Assembly: GCA_947457525.1 (NCBI GenBank)
Contig: CANGXE010000055.1
Location: forward strand, 1 to 8,049
Length of the DNA: 8,049 bases
Source of the DNA: Bacteroidota bacterium
Lineage (GTDB): Bacteria > Bacteroidota > Bacteroidia > Chitinophagales > LD1
Direction of reading: 5' to 3'
The notes under the pieces are model-generated. The model did no database searches. It saw nothing but the letters and a program-made list of their open reading frames with translations, and was not told the DNA's origin. Positions 1 to 7,606 of this stretch are shown here, piece after piece (within the stretch, counting starts at the first letter, position 1; each line of letters begins with the position of its first letter). The position numbers and the translations under genes are program-made.

Positions 1-267
1 AAAGACATTTTCTTGTTGAACACTTATTTGTTTGCAGATGCCGGAGTGATAGCTTTTAATAATACTAACCAAAAACAAGAATTAAGTCAAGTACGAGCAG
101 ATGCCGGAGTAGGCGTAGCGCTCACCATAAAGAAATGGGGGGTGCTGCAAAACATTAGACCGTTGACCATTCGTTTTGATGTTCCATTTTTCATCACACA
201 CGCTCCTTTTATTAATCAACGTCACTTAGATTTCAGATGGGTGCTGGGTATAAATAGGACGTTTTGA
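1..267 (+). CDS. C-terminal end of an outer-membrane beta-barrel-type protein (5' partial)
   Basis: The reading frame is open from the first base and ends at TGA 265-267, leaving 88 C-terminal residues; the start lies outside the window. The visible part alternates polar and hydrophobic residues in short stretches, typical of outer-membrane beta strands: LFADAGVIAF, VRADAGVGVALTI, LTIRFDVPFFI and a final FRWVLGINRTF ending in Phe. A C-terminal Phe in a last amphipathic strand is the usual signal for the outer-membrane assembly machinery. From memory, similar endings (RFDxPxF followed by FRWxxGIxRxF) occur in large Bacteroidota M1-type (gluzincin) metallopeptidases with a C-terminal barrel-like region. 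That identity is inference, because no catalytic domain is in view. The stop overlaps the start of the next gene, so the two are probably co-transcribed and translationally coupled. I am confident it is a real gene but not of its exact family. Confidence 0.72.
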   Translation, partial: KDIFLLNTYLFADAGVIAFNNTNQKQELSQVRADAGVGVALTIKKWGVLQNIRPLTIRFDVPFFITHAPFINQRHLDFRWVLGINRTF

Positions 268-584
268 TGATTCTCACCACTCGTTTTGTTCCTTATTCAG
301 CAATGGCTATCTATCCCTTCATTTTGGTGAAGCGAAAAGAGTTTAGTGAAAATGCCGTATTGATAAATCATGAGCGGATTCATCATCGCCAACAACTAGA
401 ATTGTTGATTATCCCTTTTTATTTGGTTTATCTACTTAACTATTTAGTTAACTTAATTCGCTATCGAAATCATTACCGTGCCTATAAAGAGATTATCTTT
501 GAGCGCGAAGCTTTTGCCCAAGATGCCGACTTGGACTATTTGAACAAAAGGAAGTTATATTCGTTTTTAAAATTTATTTACTAA
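267..584 (+). CDS. Small HExxH-motif conserved hypothetical protein (putative minimal metallopeptidase)
   Basis: The product has 105 residues counted from ATG 267, whose A is also the last base of the upstream stop (TGATG). A TTG at 264 could add one residue, but the ATG is the better start. The core motif is HERIHH at residues 35-40, followed by QQLEL. An HExxH signature normally supplies two zinc-binding histidines and a catalytic Glu. A later FEREAF segment (Glu79, Glu81) could give a third ligand, as in gluzincins. Residues 46-64 are strongly hydrophobic and could be a membrane helix or a buried one. The C-terminus is basic and aromatic. I recognise the pattern (NHExIHxxQQ, then FEREAxA, then a short C-terminal tail) as a widespread Bacteroidota protein of unknown function. 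Protease activity is unproven. It sits between a barrel-protein gene and a pterin synthase gene, 8 bases from the latter, which suggests one transcript. Confidence 0.8.
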   Translation: MILTTRFVPYSAMAIYPFILVKRKEFSENAVLINHERIHHRQQLELLIIPFYLVYLLNYLVNLIRYRNHYRAYKEIIFEREAFAQDADLDYLNKRKLYSFLKFIY

Positions 585-592
585 TTAGAGTT

Positions 593-1012
593 ATGTCAAG
601 TCAACGTGTTGCAGTTTTTCGTAAGTCAGTTTTTAATGCTGCTCACCGCTTGTATCGCAGCGATTGGAGTGAAGAGAAAAACAAAGAAGTTTTTGGTTTG
701 TGTGCTAACGAACATTACCACGGTCACAACTATCGCTTGGATGTTAAACTCATCGGGGAGATAGACCCCGAAACAGGCTATGTGATTGATTTAAAGATTT
801 TGGATACTATCATAAAAAAGGAAATTCATGAGCGGTTTGATCACCGCAACTTGAATTTAGATACTGAAGAATTCAAAAATTTAAATCCCACGGGAGAGAA
901 CATCATCGTAGTGATTTATAACATTCTTCGCGAGCATCTTCCGGTCAAATATGATCTGCAAATTCGCCTATGGGAAACGGATAGAAACTATTTTGAGTAT
1001 CCGGCTGGTTAA
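593..1012 (+). CDS. queD: 6-carboxy-/6-pyruvoyl-tetrahydropterin synthase family protein (QueD/PTPS)
   Basis: The product has 139 residues, the usual size for this cytoplasmic zinc enzyme. The family converts 7,8-dihydroneopterin triphosphate to 6-carboxy-tetrahydropterin (queuosine pathway) or to 6-pyruvoyl-tetrahydropterin (biopterin pathway). Visible motifs are FNAAHRL (His18) and HGHNY (His43, His45), which together give the three zinc ligands; catalytic Cys37; the FDHRNLN segment (Asp83, His84); the PTGEN motif (residues 99-103); and the substrate-anchoring WETDRNY segment (Glu128). Cys37 lies six positions before the first His of HGH, as in animal PTPS (CxxxxxHGH), whereas E. coli QueD has CxxxHGH. 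The product is therefore uncertain, and the symbol is used at family level only. No other queuosine gene is visible. It probably shares a transcript with the HExxH gene 8 bases upstream, and its TAA overlaps the stop codon of the convergent SDR gene. Confidence 0.9.
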   Translation: MSSQRVAVFRKSVFNAAHRLYRSDWSEEKNKEVFGLCANEHYHGHNYRLDVKLIGEIDPETGYVIDLKILDTIIKKEIHERFDHRNLNLDTEEFKNLNPTGENIIVVIYNILREHLPVKYDLQIRLWETDRNYFEYPAG

Positions 1013-1884
1013 TTAAAAGCTAGTAAAGCTAATTCATCCGCCACACTCATTGGTTCATATCCAAGTGACTTCGCTTTAGTAATATCCATTGACACATCAG
1101 CAGGACGCGGAGCAGCCATTTCGATATCTTTTTGAGAGCAAGATTTTAGGAGATTTTTTTCGAGGTTAAACACTTCTGAAATTTTTAACCCAAATTCATA
1201 GCGCGATAGTCTTTCCTCTCCGGCTACATGATATATACCACTCGCCTTGCCCAATAGTTTCAATAAACCTTTGCTTACACTTTGAGTACCGGCCATGCTT
1301 CTATATTCATCGTGAAATAAAGAAACCGGTTGCCCACTCCTTAACTGCTGAATAAGGTTAGAAACATAGTTTGCCTTGCCATTTGCTGATGCGCCAAACA
1401 TGAGCGACAAACGACATACGGTGGCCAAAGGATAAATACTCAATATCTTTTGCTCGGCAAGTGCTTTATGTTCACCATATAGGTTGACAGGATTGACTTC
1501 ATCCTGTTCGGTGTACATTCCTTGGCGACCGTCAAACACTAAGTCCGTAGAGCTAAACAAAAAAGGGATGTTGTAATCAGCACAGATACCCGCCAAATTT
1601 GCGGAGGCTTCTACATTTACGGTGTAACTTTCTTGTGGATGAACTTGACAGTAATTGGCATCAGCTAGAGCTGCTAAGTGAATGACTGCATCGGGTTCTA
1701 TATCATCTATCAAATTACCGAGTGAAATATAATTCGTGATGTCACCATGCAATGAGGTGAGCATTGGCGAAGTAAACGCACGTTTGTTATATAAACCATA
1801 TACATCAAAATCATTCGCAGCTTCTTTGATCAAGCTATATCCAAGAAAACCGGAGGCACCGGTAATGATGAGTTTTGGCTTCAT
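1009..1884 (-). CDS. RmlD-like extended short-chain dehydrogenase/reductase (NAD-dependent epimerase/dehydratase superfamily)
   Basis: The product has 291 residues, normal for RmlD-type reductases. It starts with a Rossmann dinucleotide-binding loop GASGFLG (residues 9-15). HGDITN (46-51) and HLAALAD (69-75) follow the usual extended-SDR pattern. The active site is visible as SSTD (111-114) followed by VFDG, then Tyr136-Gly-Glu-His-Lys140 (YxxxK). The C-terminal region has AAPRPADVSMD, matching the RP(A)-D/S-x-x-x-D signature that RmlD relatives carry near the sugar-nucleotide site. Known relatives reduce dTDP-4-dehydrorhamnose or act as regulatory subunits (MAT2B), so the substrate here cannot be assigned. 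No other nucleotide-sugar gene is in view. The gene lies 30 bases beyond the operon terminator of lpdA with no clear promoter of its own, and it converges on the pterin synthase gene with a 4-base stop overlap. The family call is firm and the function is open. Confidence 0.9.
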   Translation of the reverse strand: MKPKLIITGASGFLGYSLIKEAANDFDVYGLYNKRAFTSPMLTSLHGDITNYISLGNLIDDIEPDAVIHLAALADANYCQVHPQESYTVNVEASANLAGICADYNIPFLFSSTDLVFDGRQGMYTEQDEVNPVNLYGEHKALAEQKILSIYPLATVCRLSLMFGASANGKANYVSNLIQQLRSGQPVSLFHDEYRSMAGTQSVSKGLLKLLGKASGIYHVAGEERLSRYEFGLKISEVFNLEKNLLKSCSQKDIEMAAPRPADVSMDITKAKSLGYEPMSVADELALLAFN

Positions 1885-1914
1885 CGGATGAAAATAGAAA
1901 ATGCCTTTAAAAAT

Positions 1915-1949
1915 AAAACGTCCGAGATAATATGACCTCGGACGTTTTT
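1915..1949 (-). terminator. Rho-independent terminator of the sucA-sucB-lpdA operon, probably bidirectional
   Basis: Arms at 1915-1926 and 1937-1948 are perfect complements (12 bp, core ACGTCCGAG / CTCGGACGT) around a 10-base loop. Read on the minus strand, the hairpin begins 23 bases past the lpdA stop and is followed by a T-rich run (TTTTATTTTT). Read on the plus strand it is followed by five Ts (1945-1949), so it could also stop transcripts running rightward and antisense through the SDR gene. Only 30 bases separate it from the SDR start. Confidence 0.88.
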
Positions 1950-1970
1950 AAAAATTTGAATAATAAGTAG

Positions 1971-3374
1971 TTACATATTCAACGGTCGGTTTTCCGTAGC
2001 AGTCAAGCAAGCTTCTTTAAATGCTTCAGTGTAGGTCGGATGAGGATGGCTCATGCGCGCTACATCTTCTGCACTAGCGCGGTATTCCATCGCCACAACG
2101 CCTTCGATAATCAAATCTGCAGCACGTGCGCCAATGATATGCACACCAAGAATTTCATCCGTATTTTGATCGGCTAAAACTTTTACAAAACCATCTAAAT
2201 CGCCACTAGCACGTGCGCGACCTAAAGCGCGAAAAGGGAACTTGCCGCTTTTAAACGCAATACCTTTTTCTTTTAACTCTCTTTCAGTGGCACCAACACT
2301 TGCCGCCTCCGGCCAAGTGTACGCCACGCCTGGGATGAGGTTGTAATTTATATGTGGTTTTTGTCCGGCAATGTATTCGGCCAACATCACACCTTCTTCT
2401 TCTGCTTTGTGCGCCAACATTGCTCCTCGAACCACATCACCCAAAGCATAAATGCCCGGAACATTTGTTTCTAAATGGTCGTTTACTGCTATTCGTCCAC
2501 GCTCATCTTTGGCAACACCTGCAGCTTCTAAATTTAACCCTTCCGTGTAGGGTGCACGACCTACGGCCACTAAACAATAATCACCTTTTACTTCTAGTTT
2601 TTCGCCTTTATTGTTCTCTACTGTTACGGTTACTTCTTTTGCTTTTACACTTGCTCCGGTCACTTTGTGCGAAAGCATAAACTCCATGCCTTGTTTTTTC
2701 AATACGCGTTGCATCTCTTTGCAGATATCATCATCCATGCTCGGTACAATTTTATCGAGGTATTCTACGACAGTTACTTTTGCTCCTAAGCGTAAGTAAA
2801 CAGAGCCAAGTTCCACGCCAATAATTCCACCACCAATAATCACCAAATGTTTAGGCACTTCACTCAAGGTTAGCGCCTCTGTGGAAGTGATAATTCTTTT
2901 TTTGTCAATTTTAATAAACGGCAAATTGATAGGTTTGCTACCTGTACCGATGACTACTTTTTCGCCTTCAATTTCAGTTACTTCACCTTTATCATTAGTA
3001 ATGGCAATTTTGTTTTTGGTGACAAAAGATCCTTTGCCATAGTAAGTATCAATCTTATTTTTTTTCATCAAAAAGGCGATGCCGTCATTGTTGGCTTTCA
3101 CTACGCCATCTTTGCGGCTTACCATTTTTGAAAAATCAAAAGCTAAGCCTTTTGTCGTGATGCCATGATCGGCAAATGCTTTTTCTGCATTGTGGTAATG
3201 CTCAGAGCTGTCGAGCAAAGCTTTGGATGGAATACAGCCTACGTTGGTGCAAGTGCCACCTAACACATTATATTTTTCTATAATCGCTACTTTCATCCCT
3301 AGTTGCGCACAACGGATGGCAGCAATGTAACCTCCAGGTCCGGAGCCAATGATAACTACTTGGTATTTTGACAT
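1971..3374 (-). CDS. lpdA: Dihydrolipoyl dehydrogenase (E3)
   Basis: This 467-residue cytoplasmic flavoenzyme reoxidises dihydrolipoamide on the E2 subunit and passes electrons through FAD to NAD+. The FAD-binding loop GSGPGG is at residues 10-15. The redox disulfide is in GGTCTNVGCIPSKALL, with Cys42 and Cys47. The NAD-binding loop GGGIIG is at 181-186, followed by VTVVE. The second FAD motif is ALGD (310-313). The active-site His-Glu pair is in HPHPTYTE (His445, Glu450) within the C-terminal dimerisation domain. All key residues are present and the length is normal. It is the last gene of the operon, 10 bases after sucB, which suggests it mainly serves the 2-oxoglutarate complex, although E3 can also be shared with pyruvate dehydrogenase or the glycine cleavage system. 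A strong hairpin follows the stop codon. Confidence 0.97.
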   Translation of the reverse strand: MSKYQVVIIGSGPGGYIAAIRCAQLGMKVAIIEKYNVLGGTCTNVGCIPSKALLDSSEHYHNAEKAFADHGITTKGLAFDFSKMVSRKDGVVKANNDGIAFLMKKNKIDTYYGKGSFVTKNKIAITNDKGEVTEIEGEKVVIGTGSKPINLPFIKIDKKRIITSTEALTLSEVPKHLVIIGGGIIGVELGSVYLRLGAKVTVVEYLDKIVPSMDDDICKEMQRVLKKQGMEFMLSHKVTGASVKAKEVTVTVENNKGEKLEVKGDYCLVAVGRAPYTEGLNLEAAGVAKDERGRIAVNDHLETNVPGIYALGDVVRGAMLAHKAEEEGVMLAEYIAGQKPHINYNLIPGVAYTWPEAASVGATERELKEKGIAFKSGKFPFRALGRARASGDLDGFVKVLADQNTDEILGVHIIGARAADLIIEGVVAMEYRASAEDVARMSHPHPTYTEAFKEACLTATENRPLNM

Positions 3375-3384
3375 ATATGATTAA

Positions 3385-4617
3385 TTAAATATCTAACAAT
3401 AAATCTACGGGATCTGCACCAAGCAACATCTTGTGTGGGTTTTCTAAAAAGTCTTTGACTGCTACCAAAAAGCTAACACTTTCTTTGCCATCTATCACTC
3501 GGTGGTCGTAACTCAAAGCGATGTACATCATTGGGCGGATCACCACTTGTCCATCAATAGCCATAGGGCGGTCTTGCACTTTGTGCATACCCAAAATAGC
3601 TGTTTGCGGAGGGTTGATAATTGGTGTAGACATTAACGAGCCAAACACACCACCATTACTGATGGTAAAAGTACCACCGGTCATGTCATCCATGCCCAAT
3701 AAACCATCTCTTCCTTTGATGGCTAGTTCTTTTACTTTTTTCTCAATGCCCGCCAAAGTCAGACTTTCTGCATTGCGGATTACCGGCACTACTAAACCTT
3801 TCGGTGTAGAAACAGCAATAGAAATGTCACAGTAATCGTGGTAAACAATTTCATTATCCTCTATTGATGCATTCACCGCTGGAAATTTCTCTAGCGCCAA
3901 GCAAACAGCTTTGGAGAAGAAACTCATCATGCCGAGCGATACTTCGTTTTTCTTTTTAAACGTTTCGCCATACTTCGCGCGAATGGCGTTGATGGCAGTC
4001 ATGTCCACTTCGTTGAAAGTGGTTAACATGGCCGTAGAGTTTTTAGAGTAAACCAAACGCTCAGAGATTGTTTTGCGTAAGCGGCTCATTTTTTCTCTGC
4101 GTTCGTTGCGGCTAAAAGCTTCGCGTTGCGGTAGGTTAGCTTTATTCCTAACTGCGTTTAGTGCGTCTTCCTTGGTTAATCTTCCACTCACGCCAGTACC
4201 TTTAACATCAGTGGATTTTACTCCGCCTTCGTCCAATATTTTTTTGGCTGCCGGAGATGGTGTGCCGGTGGCATAATTAGTAGTTTTAGTTTCTATGACG
4301 GCTTCTTGTTTTGGAGCTTCAGCTTTTTTCTGCACTACCACTTCTGCTTTTGCTTCAACCTTTGGTGCATTGGCCGGAGCAGCAGCATTCTCGTCAATGT
4401 GACAAATCAAATCTCCAATTTTTAAGTCATCGCCTTCTTTGGCTACGAACTTTACCAAACCACCAATCGGGGCAGGAATTTCTTGCGAAGCTTTGTCTGT
4501 TTCCAATTCGCAAATTGGTTGGTCAATGGTTACATAATCTCCGTCTTTTACTAAAAAACGAGATAGGGTTACTTCGGTGATACTTTCCGCTACGGCAGGC
4601 ACTTTTAATTCTGTCAT
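3385..4617 (-). CDS. sucB: 2-oxoglutarate dehydrogenase E2, dihydrolipoyllysine-residue succinyltransferase
   Basis: The product has 410 residues, typical of SucB with a single lipoyl domain. Domains in order: an N-terminal lipoyl domain (about 1-75) with lipoylated Lys42 in ETDKAS; a flexible linker rich in Ala, Lys, Glu and Pro (about 77-115); a peripheral subunit-binding domain (about 118-156, starting [10 protein letters not shown]) that docks E1/E3; and a catalytic acyltransferase core (about 175-410). The core carries the active-site motif [12 protein letters not shown] with His372 and Asp376, and it ends in LLLDI much like other SucB proteins. It accepts the succinyl group from E1 on the lipoyl arm and transfers it to CoA. 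The succinyl specificity is inferred from the C-terminal sequence style and from the sucA gene 43 bases upstream. The gap to lpdA is 10 bases. No anomalies were seen. Confidence 0.96.
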   Translation of the reverse strand: MTELKVPAVAESITEVTLSRFLVKDGDYVTIDQPICELETDKASQEIPAPIGGLVKFVAKEGDDLKIGDLICHIDENAAAPANAPKVEAKAEVVVQKKAEAPKQEAVIETKTTNYATGTPSPAAKKILDEGGVKSTDVKGTGVSGRLTKEDALNAVRNKANLPQREAFSRNERREKMSRLRKTISERLVYSKNSTAMLTTFNEVDMTAINAIRAKYGETFKKKNEVSLGMMSFFSKAVCLALEKFPAVNASIEDNEIVYHDYCDISIAVSTPKGLVVPVIRNAESLTLAGIEKKVKELAIKGRDGLLGMDDMTGGTFTISNGGVFGSLMSTPIINPPQTAILGMHKVQDRPMAIDGQVVIRPMMYIALSYDHRVIDGKESVSFLVAVKDFLENPHKMLLGADPVDLLLDI

Positions 4618-4660
4618 GTTAGGTATGTTTGGTCTGTAATGGTTGAATAGTTTTGTCAGA

Positions 4661-7378
4661 TTAAGCGAAAGCTCTCTTTAAGATATCGTTTTGTTCTTTG
4701 ATGTGTTGTTTTTTGTAGCCTGTGGCAGGAGAAGCTGAATTTTTGCGTGCGACTACCTGCATCGGTAGCTTGTCATACAAACGTCCTAGCAAGAAACTCC
4801 AAGCGCCCATGTTTTGGGGCTCTTCTTGCACCCAAAGAACTTCTGCGCCTTTATGTTTTTTCACCAGTTCAAGCATAGCTTTTTCAGGCATTGGGTAAAG
4901 TTGCTCAGCTCTTGCTATAATGATATCATTAGTTTTGTCGGCTTCTTTTTTCTCCAACAAATCGTAGTAGATTTTTCCACTACAGAATAAAATCTTACGC
5001 GCTTTTTTTACCCCTTCATCATTCACTAAAAGTTCTTGGAAACTGCCTTTAAACAAGTCGTCAATAGATGATTGACAACGCGGATGGCGTAACAATGATT
5101 TTGGAGACATGACGATAAGTGGCTTGCGGAAATCCCAAGTCATTTGTCTGCGGATAGCGTGGAAGAAGTTGGCAGGATCAGAGATGTTCACTACAACCAT
5201 ATTCAACTCTGCACACATCTGCAAGAAACGCTCCATTCGTGCAGAAGAGTGCTCAGGACCTTGGCCTTCATAGCCGTGTGGCAAGAGCATTACTAAGCCT
5301 GTGCTACGTTGCCATTTGCTTTCTGCAGCTGCAATAAATTGGTCAATGATAATTTGGGCTCCGTTGTTGAAGTCGCCAAACTGTGCTTCCCAAATCACCA
5401 AGTGGTCGGGGGAAGGTAGCGAGTAACCATATTCAAAACCTAGAACACCATATTCGCTCAAGTGCGAGTTGTAGATAAAACATTTGCCTTGATTGTCACT
5501 CAATTTTGATAAACGATTAAATTCAGCATCAGTGTTTTCATCAGTAATCACCGCGTGGCGATGAGTAAAGGTGCCGCGCTTCACATCCTCTCCACTCAAA
5601 CGAACATTTTTTCCATCCATCAAGATAGATGCATAAGCCATCAACTCAGCCGCAGCCCAGTCAACACTCTTATTTTCGTTCATTACTTTGCGTCTTTCCT
5701 CGAGGTATTTTTGTACTTTTTTGATAGGCACAAATCCTTCGGGATAAGTTGTTATGGCATTGATGATTTGCTTTGCCATGGTTTTAGTGATAGACGTGTC
5801 GGGCGACTTTAAGAAGTCTTCACCCGTAGCGCGTTTCATTTTTTCCCAAGCTAGTTCATTCGGTTGTTTTTTGTAAGGCAGTGGTTGTTGTTTTACACTG
5901 TCTAATCGGGCTTGCAAATCATCCCAAAATTCTTTCTCTAAACGTTTAGCTATCTCAGTAGTGATGCTTCCTTCTGCCTGCAATAAATTAGAATAAATAT
6001 CACGAGCGTTTCCTTTTGATTTCAGCACGTTGTCAATCAACTTGTACATGCCCGGTTGTGTGAACTTCGGGTCATCACTTTCGTTGTGTCCCCATTTGCG
6101 GTAACACACCATGTCAATGAAAATATCTTTGTTGAATTTTTGACGATATTCTGTGGCTATTTCACTTGCAAAAATTACGGCTTCAATATCGTCTCCGTTC
6201 ACGTGAATAACCGGAGCTTCAATAGTAGCAGCAATAGAAGTGGAATAATCAGATGAACGAGCATCATCAAAATTTGTGGTAAAACCGATTTGATTATTAA
6301 TCACAAAGTGAATGGTACCACCGGTATAATAGCCTTTCAATTTGGCCATTTGAAGCACTTCGTAAACAATACCTTGTCCGGCAACAGCCGCATCTCCGTG
6401 AATTAAAATAGGGAGAATTTGGTTGTAGTTAGAGTCATAAATCACATCGGCTTTGGCACGGGTAAAACCGGCTACCACCGGGTTAACCGCTTCTAAGTGC
6501 GAAGGATTTGGCAACAACTTTAAATAAAGTGATTGTCCGGAGGTGGTTTTGTATTGGTGTGAATAGCCTAAGTGATATTTCACGTCACCATCGCCCATGG
6601 TCAAGTCAAACTGAGAGTTGCCTTCGAATTCGTTGAAAATTTCATCATAAGGTTTCTCCATGATGTTAGCTAACACGTTCAAGCGACCGCGGTGTGCCAT
6701 ACCAAACACTACTTCTTTCACATTGAGCGAAGCTGCAGTTTGAATAATGGCATCTAAAGCAGGAATAGTGGTTTCGCCACCTTCTAGAGAAAAACGTTTT
6801 TCACCAATGTATTTTGTACCTAAAAACTTTTCGAAAATTACTGCTTTGTTGAGCTTGCGGAGGATGTGTTCTTTTTTCTTGATGTCGTAGTTGATGATTT
6901 TGTCCGTTTTTTCGATTTTAGTGCGAAAAAAAGCAACTTCTTCATTTTGACGGACATAGCCATATTCGAATCCGAGGGATTGCGTGTAAATTCGTTTCAA
7001 CTTGGCTAGAATATCATTCAGTGATGCATTCGCTAAACCAATTTCGCTGCCGATGGCAAATTTTTTATCTAAGTCTTTGTCTGTTAGACCAAAATCGCTA
7101 AGCGCAAGGTTAGCTTCACGGTCTTTTCTGGGCTTCAAAGGATTGGTGTTGGCGATGAGGTGACCACGTCTGCGATATGCCTCAATGAGGTTATACACCT
7201 TAAACTCATCGCTGGAAAAGGTTTGAGCTTTGCCGTTGTAATTAAGTGTGGCAAAATCAAATCCTTCAAAAAACTTTTTGAAATCCGCTTCCACCGAATC
7301 GGGATTGTTCTTGAAATCTTTGTAAAGGTTCTCCAAGTATTCAGGAGTAGCATTGGTCAGATATGAATATTTATCCAT
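4661..7378 (-). CDS. sucA: 2-oxoglutarate dehydrogenase E1 component
   Basis: The product has 905 residues, slightly shorter than the E. coli enzyme but complete. It decarboxylates 2-oxoglutarate on thiamine diphosphate and transfers the succinyl group to the lipoyl arm of E2. The N-terminal segment [15 protein letters not shown] with [15 protein letters not shown] (about 5-40) is the short E2-docking region of the OdhA/SucA type. The catalytic part has [11 protein letters not shown] (226-236), KYHLGYS (His269), PSHLEAVNP (His294), and the diphosphate/Mg site from [10 protein letters not shown] (327-336) to NNQIGF (361-366). [10 protein letters not shown] (428-437) is also typical. The C-terminal transketolase-like region includes [14 protein letters not shown] (701-714) and SPKSLLRHP (758-766). 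There is no fused E2-like domain as in actinobacterial KGD. It is the first gene of the operon. No Shine-Dalgarno sequence precedes the ATG, which is normal in Bacteroidota. Confidence 0.98.
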   Translation of the reverse strand: MDKYSYLTNATPEYLENLYKDFKNNPDSVEADFKKFFEGFDFATLNYNGKAQTFSSDEFKVYNLIEAYRRRGHLIANTNPLKPRKDREANLALSDFGLTDKDLDKKFAIGSEIGLANASLNDILAKLKRIYTQSLGFEYGYVRQNEEVAFFRTKIEKTDKIINYDIKKKEHILRKLNKAVIFEKFLGTKYIGEKRFSLEGGETTIPALDAIIQTAASLNVKEVVFGMAHRGRLNVLANIMEKPYDEIFNEFEGNSQFDLTMGDGDVKYHLGYSHQYKTTSGQSLYLKLLPNPSHLEAVNPVVAGFTRAKADVIYDSNYNQILPILIHGDAAVAGQGIVYEVLQMAKLKGYYTGGTIHFVINNQIGFTTNFDDARSSDYSTSIAATIEAPVIHVNGDDIEAVIFASEIATEYRQKFNKDIFIDMVCYRKWGHNESDDPKFTQPGMYKLIDNVLKSKGNARDIYSNLLQAEGSITTEIAKRLEKEFWDDLQARLDSVKQQPLPYKKQPNELAWEKMKRATGEDFLKSPDTSITKTMAKQIINAITTYPEGFVPIKKVQKYLEERRKVMNENKSVDWAAAELMAYASILMDGKNVRLSGEDVKRGTFTHRHAVITDENTDAEFNRLSKLSDNQGKCFIYNSHLSEYGVLGFEYGYSLPSPDHLVIWEAQFGDFNNGAQIIIDQFIAAAESKWQRSTGLVMLLPHGYEGQGPEHSSARMERFLQMCAELNMVVVNISDPANFFHAIRRQMTWDFRKPLIVMSPKSLLRHPRCQSSIDDLFKGSFQELLVNDEGVKKARKILFCSGKIYYDLLEKKEADKTNDIIIARAEQLYPMPEKAMLELVKKHKGAEVLWVQEEPQNMGAWSFLLGRLYDKLPMQVVARKNSASPATGYKKQHIKEQNDILKRAFA

Positions 7379-7430
7379 AATATGGTCTCAAAAAATTTTT
7401 GTGCGAAGCTAAAGGATATGAGTGAATTAC

Positions 7431-7438
7431 CAAAAGCA
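7431..7438 (-). promoter_or_regulatory. Tentative -7 element for the sucA operon
   Basis: On the minus strand this reads TGCTTTTG, seven of eight matches to the Bacteroidota -7 consensus TAnnTTTG, about 50 bases upstream of the sucA ATG. The -33 region is poor: AATG at a 20-base spacing instead of TTTG. It is the best candidate in the leader but weak, so the start site is not established. Confidence 0.28.
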
Positions 7439-7538
7439 TTAGCATAAGTTTGAAAAAACATTCAATTTGAACGAGTCTCATTGGTTTTGATTGCGATAAA
7501 GGTGCAGTAAACGGCTGAATTCAGTTTCTCTTGGAAAA

Positions 7539-7565
7539 AATCAAATTAGGTTTGGAAATTTGATT
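7539..7565. repeat. 9-bp inverted repeat bracketing the rpsT -33 element
   Basis: The left arm AATCAAATT (7539-7547) and right arm AATTTGATT (7557-7565) are perfect complements separated by 9 bases. That spacer contains the TTTG -33 element (7551-7554). The layout resembles an operator that would block sigma-factor contact. It could also be a chance palindrome in AT-rich DNA, and no regulator is known for it. Confidence 0.45.
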
Positions 7566-7581
7566 GCTAAGGCTATATTTG
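7551..7581 (+). promoter_or_regulatory. Bacteroidota-type promoter of rpsT
   Basis: A -33 TTTG (7551-7554) is separated by 19 bases from a -7 TATATTTG (7574-7581), a full match to TTTG-N(19-21)-TAnnTTTG as recognised by the Bacteroidota primary sigma factor. Transcription would begin near 7586-7588, leaving a leader of about 20 bases before the S20 start codon. The leader contains no Shine-Dalgarno-like sequence. Confidence 0.85.
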
Positions 7582-7606
7582 CAGTCCTTTTTTAAAACAA
7601 ATACCA

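Noticed and set aside
1009..1884. SDR gene as a sepiapterin reductase partner of the pterin synthase
   Set aside because: Sepiapterin reductases are classical short SDRs. This protein is an extended SDR with RmlD-type C-terminal motifs and lies on the opposite strand in its own transcription unit.
2354..2799. Plus-strand open frames opposite lpdA, including a Leu-rich one
   Set aside because: They lie wholly antisense to a fully conserved lpdA and show low-complexity composition with no family motif; they are shadows of the real gene.
3521..4580. Plus-strand open frames opposite sucB
   Set aside because: They are antisense to conserved lipoyl and catalytic domains, with no recognisable motifs and no start context.
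5555..7366. Several short open frames on both strands inside sucA
   Set aside because: All fall within the intact 905-codon sucA frame, and their peptides match nothing known.
7460..7480. T-loop-like GTTCAAATT on the minus strand, suggesting a tRNA
   Set aside because: There is no complementary T stem, no anticodon arm and no acceptor stem at a tRNA-compatible spacing.
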